29,671 nt of DNA, from contig JABDJE010000245.1 in NCBI GenBank assembly GCA_013002625.1, positions 1 to 29,671 of the forward strand. Direction: 5' to 3'. Under the pieces are notes generated by a model, which was not told where the DNA came from, made no database searches, and saw only the letters and a program-made list of their open reading frames with translations. Made by a program: the position numbers and the translations under genes. Every line of letters starts with the position of its first letter. Positions within the stretch are counted from its first letter, which is position 1. The stretch comes from Saprospiraceae bacterium (GTDB lineage: Bacteria > Bacteroidota > Bacteroidia > Chitinophagales > Saprospiraceae). Positions 24,740 to 29,671 of the stretch are shown here, piece after piece.

Positions 24740-24745
24740 CAAATA

Positions 24746-25441
24746 TTATTTATTCTTAAACGGGTTCAGAAACTTCCCGAGCATATTAAAGCCAGTGTAA
24801 ATATTCTGTCCTTTCTGCATGGTTTCCTTTGAATAGCGCACATCAATAGGATATTCGTACACGCTGTTGCGGTTTATCTTTGCATTCTTGATGATTTCAA
24901 TGCAAAACTCATATCCGTTGTATGTAATGGTAAGGTTTTCCGCAAATCTTCTTGACATCACTTTCATGCCAGATTGGCTATCCGTAATGACAAGTCCGGT
25001 TATAAAGAAGTTGACAATATTCCCAAGAAAATTAAAGAAGATACGCGAAACAGGAATTTTATTTTTTTTCAGAAATCGACTTCCGATTACCAAATCCACC
25101 TCCTTGGCCTCAATGGCCTGAATAAGTGGAATTAAATCATTGGGGTTGTGCTGATAATCTGCGTCAATGGTAGCCACTAGATGAGCGCCACGTGCTACGG
25201 CATAATCAATACCTGTCTTAGTAGCTGCTCCAGCACCGAGATTTATTATATGATCCAGTACGACGATACTTTCATCAATAGATTTTGCCAAAGCTTTAGT
25301 ATCATCCGTACTGCTGTCGTTGACTACAACAATGTTTTTAAACCCGACTTGCAAGGTCCGTTTCACCACGTGACTGATAAATTTTGCTTCATCCTTTGCA
25401 GGAATAACAACGAAAACCTTTTCTATCGGTGTTTTAAACAT
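24746..25441 (-). CDS. GT2 family glycosyltransferase, polyprenyl-phosphate sugar synthase-like
   Basis: A 231-residue GT-A enzyme: VVIPAKDEAKFI (11-22), VVNDSSTDDT (39-48), and the metal-binding DAD motif in TIDADYQHNP (91-100), followed by GSRFLKK and DSQSGMKVMSRR. This is the DPM1/DPG-synthase type that transfers sugar from a nucleotide donor to a polyprenyl phosphate on the inner face of the membrane. Residues ~131-152 (SRIFFNFLGNIVNFFITGL) are amphipathic or weakly membrane-associated; there are no multi-pass C-terminal helices. It starts 8 bases after the stop of the membrane glycosyltransferase reading frame, so it probably charges the lipid donor that enzyme uses. Confidence 0.9.
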   Translation of the reverse strand: MFKTPIEKVFVVIPAKDEAKFISHVVKRTLQVGFKNIVVVNDSSTDDTKALAKSIDESIVVLDHIINLGAGAATKTGIDYAVARGAHLVATIDADYQHNPNDLIPLIQAIEAKEVDLVIGSRFLKKNKIPVSRIFFNFLGNIVNFFITGLVITDSQSGMKVMSRRFAENLTITYNGYEFCIEIIKNAKINRNSVYEYPIDVRYSKETMQKGQNIYTGFNMLGKFLNPFKNK

Positions 25442-25449
25442 TTAATACT

Positions 25450-26859
25450 CTATCTAATGAATTGGTAAATAGCATAATAACCATTTAGATATACCTGACC
25501 AAAATCACCATAAAAATACTCAATATTCTGCATCGAATTGCGTCGTTGAAGTATACGGTCCGTTGATATCAGCTGTACACGTGGGTTATTTTGAATGAAA
25601 CGTTCAAGCTCTCGGTACTTTGCTGTCAATGTTCTTTGAGGGGTCTTATCGATTTGAGCCGTATTCAAATCCACAATCAAATACTTAATATTTGAAGCAA
25701 GGAATGCATCCACAAGTGCATTGTTATCTGGATAAGTTGTTCTTAAGTTCTGGAACCGGCCTAACTGATTATCCATAACAACCCGTTCAGTGTTATTGTC
25801 AATGAAATATGTCAAACTTGTTCCTACGCGCCACACCAGTGCGTTTTTATCTCTATTGATGGCGTCGAGCCCAGTGGTGACATTCGGGTAAATCTTATTC
25901 TTAACTTCAGTATCATTTATTTTTCCAAGGCCGTATTCATAGAAAACTGGATTGAATATCCCTTTTCCGATTTCATCAGGATTGGCTACACTTTGAATAT
26001 TTGATACACGTGACAGAAAGCCCATCCCAATCCATAGTATTGCAAACCCAAGAAAAAATCGTTTCATCCATAAACCAGCTTTATAGTCTTGCTTAATTAA
26101 GACGTTAATCAGCAAGTGAATCAGAAAATATGCTAGAAACAATAGAATGTATCCATACCAGATTATACCTCCAGCAAAGGCAAACCAAAAGAATGCATAA
26201 CTGGAAAATATGATAATCAGATATTGTTGGTTGGTCTTTAAATCCCTTATCAGATTATGGATTAAAAGTATCAACCCAAGAAAACCAAACATTAGTATAG
26301 GATATGTTACATGATCCTTATTTCCTGAAATCCAGTTTCCGAATTTATTCAGGGGCTCATAAAGTGTTAGGCTGAACTTAGTAATATTCCCTACAAGAAA
26401 AGCAACGGGTTCTTCTGAACCATTGGCATTTGCCATGTACTCATTGATAAGGTCTTTGGTTGTTTCAATTTTTATTTGCGATGCATTCGAATAGACGAAT
26501 GAATTGGATGTAGAAATGACCCATGAAAATAGCGTAATCAAAACCAGAGGGATAAGGTATTTGAGTTTACGACGACTTATTAAGAGCAAAAGAATTGGAA
26601 TGAAGAGTATATATATAAAACCAATTTCTACGAATAATCCGTGCTCGTTGATATTGACAGAAATATCATATGGAAGCGTCAAATATCTGTACAGCAGCAA
26701 TTCGTAGCCAAAATATCTTTGGACTTCTTCTCTCTTTGAGTCATTGACGATTTCCTGAATTTCATCATTTTGGGACAATAGAATCTCTGTATCGCCCAAA
26801 AGGAAAAATCCAATTAAGCTCAAGCATACAATCCATTTAATATGTCGACCAACTCTCAA
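25450..26859 (-). CDS. Membrane glycosyltransferase, C-terminal half (separate frame)
   Basis: A 469-residue frame with about eight hydrophobic segments (for example IYILFIPILLLL, YLIPLVLITLFSWVI, YPILMFGFLGLILLIH) and a soluble C-terminal domain containing NIKYLIVDL, typical of the periplasmic domain of GT-C enzymes. LYRYLTLPYDISVN followed by GFIYILFIPIL corresponds to the middle of large lipid-linked-sugar glycosyltransferases. It begins with TTG 2 bases after the stop of the upstream half, in a different frame; there is no ATG until about residue 138. On its own it lacks the conserved first-loop Asp. It is either the second subunit of a coupled pair or the 3' part of a split gene. Confidence 0.75.
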   Translation of the reverse strand: MRVGRHIKWIVCLSLIGFFLLGDTEILLSQNDEIQEIVNDSKREEVQRYFGYELLLYRYLTLPYDISVNINEHGLFVEIGFIYILFIPILLLLISRRKLKYLIPLVLITLFSWVISTSNSFVYSNASQIKIETTKDLINEYMANANGSEEPVAFLVGNITKFSLTLYEPLNKFGNWISGNKDHVTYPILMFGFLGLILLIHNLIRDLKTNQQYLIIIFSSYAFFWFAFAGGIIWYGYILLFLAYFLIHLLINVLIKQDYKAGLWMKRFFLGFAILWIGMGFLSRVSNIQSVANPDEIGKGIFNPVFYEYGLGKINDTEVKNKIYPNVTTGLDAINRDKNALVWRVGTSLTYFIDNNTERVVMDNQLGRFQNLRTTYPDNNALVDAFLASNIKYLIVDLNTAQIDKTPQRTLTAKYRELERFIQNNPRVQLISTDRILQRRNSMQNIEYFYGDFGQVYLNGYYAIYQFIR

Positions 26860-26861
26860 TT

Positions 26862-28475
26862 CTATTTATTCTTTTGTGCGTTTCTATAGTTTTTCTTAAT
26901 CTTAGCCAAACTCATTTCAGGCCCTGTTGAACTTCCCATAAGCATCTTTTTTGGATTCAAAGATTTTGTGTCCTGATAATTTTTTACTGCCCATGGACTA
27001 AATACCATCAAGGCAAAAATCGTGATCAATCCTGCAAAAACGACACGTCTTAAGGCCAATATTCTGGACTTAATAAAGGCGTAGGCAAATGAAATGATTG
27101 CCAATAGAGCAGCGGCCATAGCAACATAATTTGCACTAAGATGATATTGCCTTAATCCACTTATCGTATCAATACCCCCAAATAAAAAAACTGCTATTGA
27201 GGCGAATACCATTACAATGGATAAAATCCGATTGTCTTTCTCCCACCCAATCAAAATGAAAATCACAATAAGTAGAAACAGGTTAATCATTTTAATACCT
27301 AATCCATATCCAATAAAGACACCTAGTAAAATTGAATAGGGTAAATAAGTCTTTAATATATCTTTGAAATTATCTCTTGGCTGTTGGGATTTCTTGATTT
27401 TCTTGAAGCCATTTAATAGACAGAAAAGAGCAAGCAATTGAAAGAACAATAACCCGAAATCTACTTTGAGTTCAACGAACATTTGATTGGCGATTGCAGG
27501 TGTAACGCCTACCATGGTAATGATGATAGCCGATGTATCTGCATCATATTTAAGGATCTGTCTGGCAAATGTGTAGGCCGCTAATAGAGCCAGAACAATA
27601 TTGACAAAGGCCATCCCGTGTGCCAGGTGACTTTGATCAAACAGGACAAGACCGGTGGCAATAAAAATTGATCCATTGTAAGGGGGAAAGCCTTGAACAA
27701 TGCTTCCGCTGGAGGCCAATAATTTGGAAATGTTTACATAGTAGTTTCTCGAATCAAAGCCAGATGGGAAAGGCGTGTGAATGGAAATATAATTGACAAG
27801 TAAGAAAGACAATAGAGTGAAAAGAATAATCAAGCCAGCCATGCTGAACTGTTTAGTATCCAATTGTTTAAACAATGTTGACCCTATTGATTGGTAGAAC
27901 TGAATAGGATTAACGAATAGGAATACTATCAATACTAAAAGCAATGAATAAGCATTTAAAACGCCAAACATCGCCAGAAAGAACATACTTAAAACCATGA
28001 GTACAATGCCTAATCCTATATCGATTATAAAATGTGCATCATAGGTTTTACTAAAGCATTTTGAAAATATAAATGCGCCTACATTTCTGCATAATAGCAT
28101 GATAAGAAATAATTGAATCGCTGAGGCTACTACTCGACTTGTAAAATGCAGATGATCTGATGTGTTGTTTTCAAAACTAACCAATTCGCTGTTGGATCTG
28201 ATAATTAAAAAACTAATCAATACGCCTACGAGAAAGACGCCGATACCTGTATTGATATAAGAGAAAAATTTGGGCAGGTATTTTCGGGAAAGCCCAATAC
28301 CCAGGGCGATTATACCCAATTGAACCACCAAACCTGTATATCTGAAATATGACAATGAATAATAATAAGCGGGGTGCTTATTAATATAATCCAAGCCGAG
28401 TACAAACAACCAAATTGCTGCAAACACCCAGACTAATATATTCACAATAGACCTTATCTTAGCTTTTTCTACCAA
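26862..28475 (-). CDS. Membrane glycosyltransferase (GT-C type), N-terminal half
   Basis: A 537-residue protein with more than ten hydrophobic helices. FPSGFDSRNYYVNISKLL (236-253) is the GT-C pattern in which an Asp in a periplasmic loop (Asp241) binds the lipid-phosphate sugar or metal, followed by PPYNGSI. It ends in a soluble stretch (SPWAVKNYQDTKSLNP, then a basic tail) where full-length relatives continue into further membrane helices. It precedes that missing portion (25450-26859) directly. The frame opens without ATG; TTG at 28475 is the likely start. The sugar transferred and acceptor (glycan, protein or lipid) are unknown. Confidence 0.75.
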   Translation of the reverse strand: MVEKAKIRSIVNILVWVFAAIWLFVLGLDYINKHPAYYYSLSYFRYTGLVVQLGIIALGIGLSRKYLPKFFSYINTGIGVFLVGVLISFLIIRSNSELVSFENNTSDHLHFTSRVVASAIQLFLIMLLCRNVGAFIFSKCFSKTYDAHFIIDIGLGIVLMVLSMFFLAMFGVLNAYSLLLVLIVFLFVNPIQFYQSIGSTLFKQLDTKQFSMAGLIILFTLLSFLLVNYISIHTPFPSGFDSRNYYVNISKLLASSGSIVQGFPPYNGSIFIATGLVLFDQSHLAHGMAFVNIVLALLAAYTFARQILKYDADTSAIIITMVGVTPAIANQMFVELKVDFGLLFFQLLALFCLLNGFKKIKKSQQPRDNFKDILKTYLPYSILLGVFIGYGLGIKMINLFLLIVIFILIGWEKDNRILSIVMVFASIAVFLFGGIDTISGLRQYHLSANYVAMAAALLAIISFAYAFIKSRILALRRVVFAGLITIFALMVFSPWAVKNYQDTKSLNPKKMLMGSSTGPEMSLAKIKKNYRNAQKNK

Positions 28476-28594
28476 AGCTTCGCCAGAATTTTTACTTAAT
28501 GCATTAACATATGCAAAATAACTTTAATATTTGATATTTTATTCACCTTGGATAATTATCTTGTTGTTAATAAATCGCGTGAATCAAGCACAAA

Positions 28595-29671
28595 ATGGCT
28601 AAAACCAAAATTTTAATTCTTGCAGATCCGCTAGACAGTCAAAATGCTGGTATTAAAAGAGCCATTGAAGGTATTTTACATGCTTTAGGAGATCAAGGAT
28701 CAGAATTGCATATCATTGTCCTAAGACAGAAAAATGAACCCATCCCTAACCTGAAGGTTATCACCTACCCTCGAATTTTCAATTCTACAGGCTTTCGTTT
28801 TTTTAAATATTTTTTATACAACCCTTATATAGCAAGAAAATTGAACGTTGATGTTGTCTTTGAACCTGCTCACTTTGGTCCTTTTCTGCTTCCAGCCAAA
28901 ATGAATCGTGTTACTATGATTCATGATATTACCCCAATAAAATTCCCAGAACTTCATCGAAGTTTTAGCGCATTCATTCAACGTTGTTTTCTGGGAAGCA
29001 TATTAAAGAAAGCTGATGTAATCTTCACGAATTCTGCACACACCACAAAAGATATTCAAGACACATATAATATTCCCACTGAAAAAACAACTACCATCCC
29101 CTTAGGGGTAGGAAAATCCATTCAACTAACAACGGATAGTTCGTGGCTCAAATCAAATGGAATTACCACACCGTACTTGTTGTCCGTTGGCACTATAGAG
29201 CCGAGAAAGAACTACACACAGCTGATAGAAATTTTCAATCAATTAAAACCTGTCCAAAAAGAATTGAAATTGGTGATAGTTGGTAAGTGGGGGTGGCGCT
29301 ATCATGACACGACAAAAGCATTAAATAGTTCTCCTTATAGAGATGACATATTAGTTTTGGATTCTGTGAATGATGAACAACTGAGTGCCTTATACACACA
29401 ATGCGCACTGTTTATTATGACCAGTATATATGAAGGGTTTGGTTTGCCAGTTGTTGAAGCTGTTAAATGCGGTGCACAATGTTTACTACCCTATCATTCA
29501 AGTTTAAAAGAATTTAACAGCCAAAATATTGAATTCTACAAAGACGAATCACCCCAAGAAATCGCACAAATTATTCTAGATCAATACTTTAACACCCCAA
29601 AGGAAAATAAACACGGGCTGCCAGATCAGAATTTATTATCAATTTATAATTTTGGCCATAGTGCGCAGGTC
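28595..29671 (+). CDS. GT4 family glycosyltransferase, 3' truncated by the window
   Basis: An open frame from ATG at 28595 to the right edge (359 codons seen). It has the GT-B layout: an N-terminal acceptor domain (ILILADPLDSQNAGIKRAIE at the start, FEPAHFGPFLLP, MIHDITPIKFPELH) and a C-terminal donor domain with LLSVGTIEPRKNY, VIVGKWGWRYHD and the E-x7-E motif in YEGFGLPVVE (Glu280 to Glu288) that contacts the nucleotide sugar. It is typical of polysaccharide or lipooligosaccharide assembly. It is divergent from the membrane glycosyltransferase with 119 bases between them; a near-match TAATATTTG lies in that gap. The donor sugar cannot be read from the sequence. Confidence 0.92.
   Translation, partial: MAKTKILILADPLDSQNAGIKRAIEGILHALGDQGSELHIIVLRQKNEPIPNLKVITYPRIFNSTGFRFFKYFLYNPYIARKLNVDVVFEPAHFGPFLLPAKMNRVTMIHDITPIKFPELHRSFSAFIQRCFLGSILKKADVIFTNSAHTTKDIQDTYNIPTEKTTTIPLGVGKSIQLTTDSSWLKSNGITTPYLLSVGTIEPRKNYTQLIEIFNQLKPVQKELKLVIVGKWGWRYHDTTKALNSSPYRDDILVLDSVNDEQLSALYTQCALFIMTSIYEGFGLPVVEAVKCGAQCLLPYHSSLKEFNSQNIEFYKDESPQEIAQIILDQYFNTPKENKHGLPDQNLLSIYNFGHSAQV

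Overview
This window looks like an ordinary chromosomal core segment of a member of the phylum Bacteroidota (AT-rich, marine or environmental style). The evidence is convergent: three proteins end in type A sorting domains of the type IX secretion system (T9SS), porT directly follows menG, bshC for bacillithiol synthesis is present, and several genes are preceded by the phylum's TAnnTTTG promoter box. The class within the phylum (Saprospiria or a relative) is only a guess. I found no rRNA, tRNA, CRISPR array, insertion sequence, prophage or integrase.

Layout. Bases 1-2593 hold two overlapping plus-strand genes for secreted T9SS cargo proteins, the first cut by the left edge. Bases 2748-8593 hold housekeeping genes: purM (-), bshC (+), accD (-), hemE (-), dapB (+). 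Bases 8661-15161, all minus strand, hold a large sortilin/BNR-like T9SS cargo protein, a TPR protein and gyrA. Bases 15312-18659 hold menG-porT (+), an ACP phosphodiesterase (-) and ychF (+). Bases 18724-21750, minus strand, hold mpl, pdhB and an outer-membrane beta-barrel gene. Bases 21835-24664, plus strand, hold a 47-residue lipoprotein gene, mnmD, a glutamate/aspartate-type symporter and a conserved unknown. The right end is a cell-envelope glycan locus: a very large membrane glycosyltransferase split into two reading frames plus a GT2 enzyme on the minus strand, and a GT4 glycosyltransferase running off the right edge on the plus strand.

How the genes fit together. PorT is part of the machine that exports the three T9SS cargo proteins. 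The GT2 enzyme probably charges a polyprenyl phosphate with sugar for the membrane GT-C enzyme next to it. The rest is central metabolism (purines, fatty acids, heme, lysine/DAP, menaquinone, pyruvate dehydrogenase), wall recycling and tRNA modification.

The least explained material is between genes. Four of the five non-overlapping convergent gene gaps carry short-period repeats (7-mer or 8-mer arrays) or a shared two-copy hairpin element, while I saw none in the other gaps. Other points worth checking are the split membrane glycosyltransferase, the tiny lipoprotein gene, and a strong terminator upstream of bshC with no clear gene in front of it. I do not see a clear-cut new defence or biosynthetic system.
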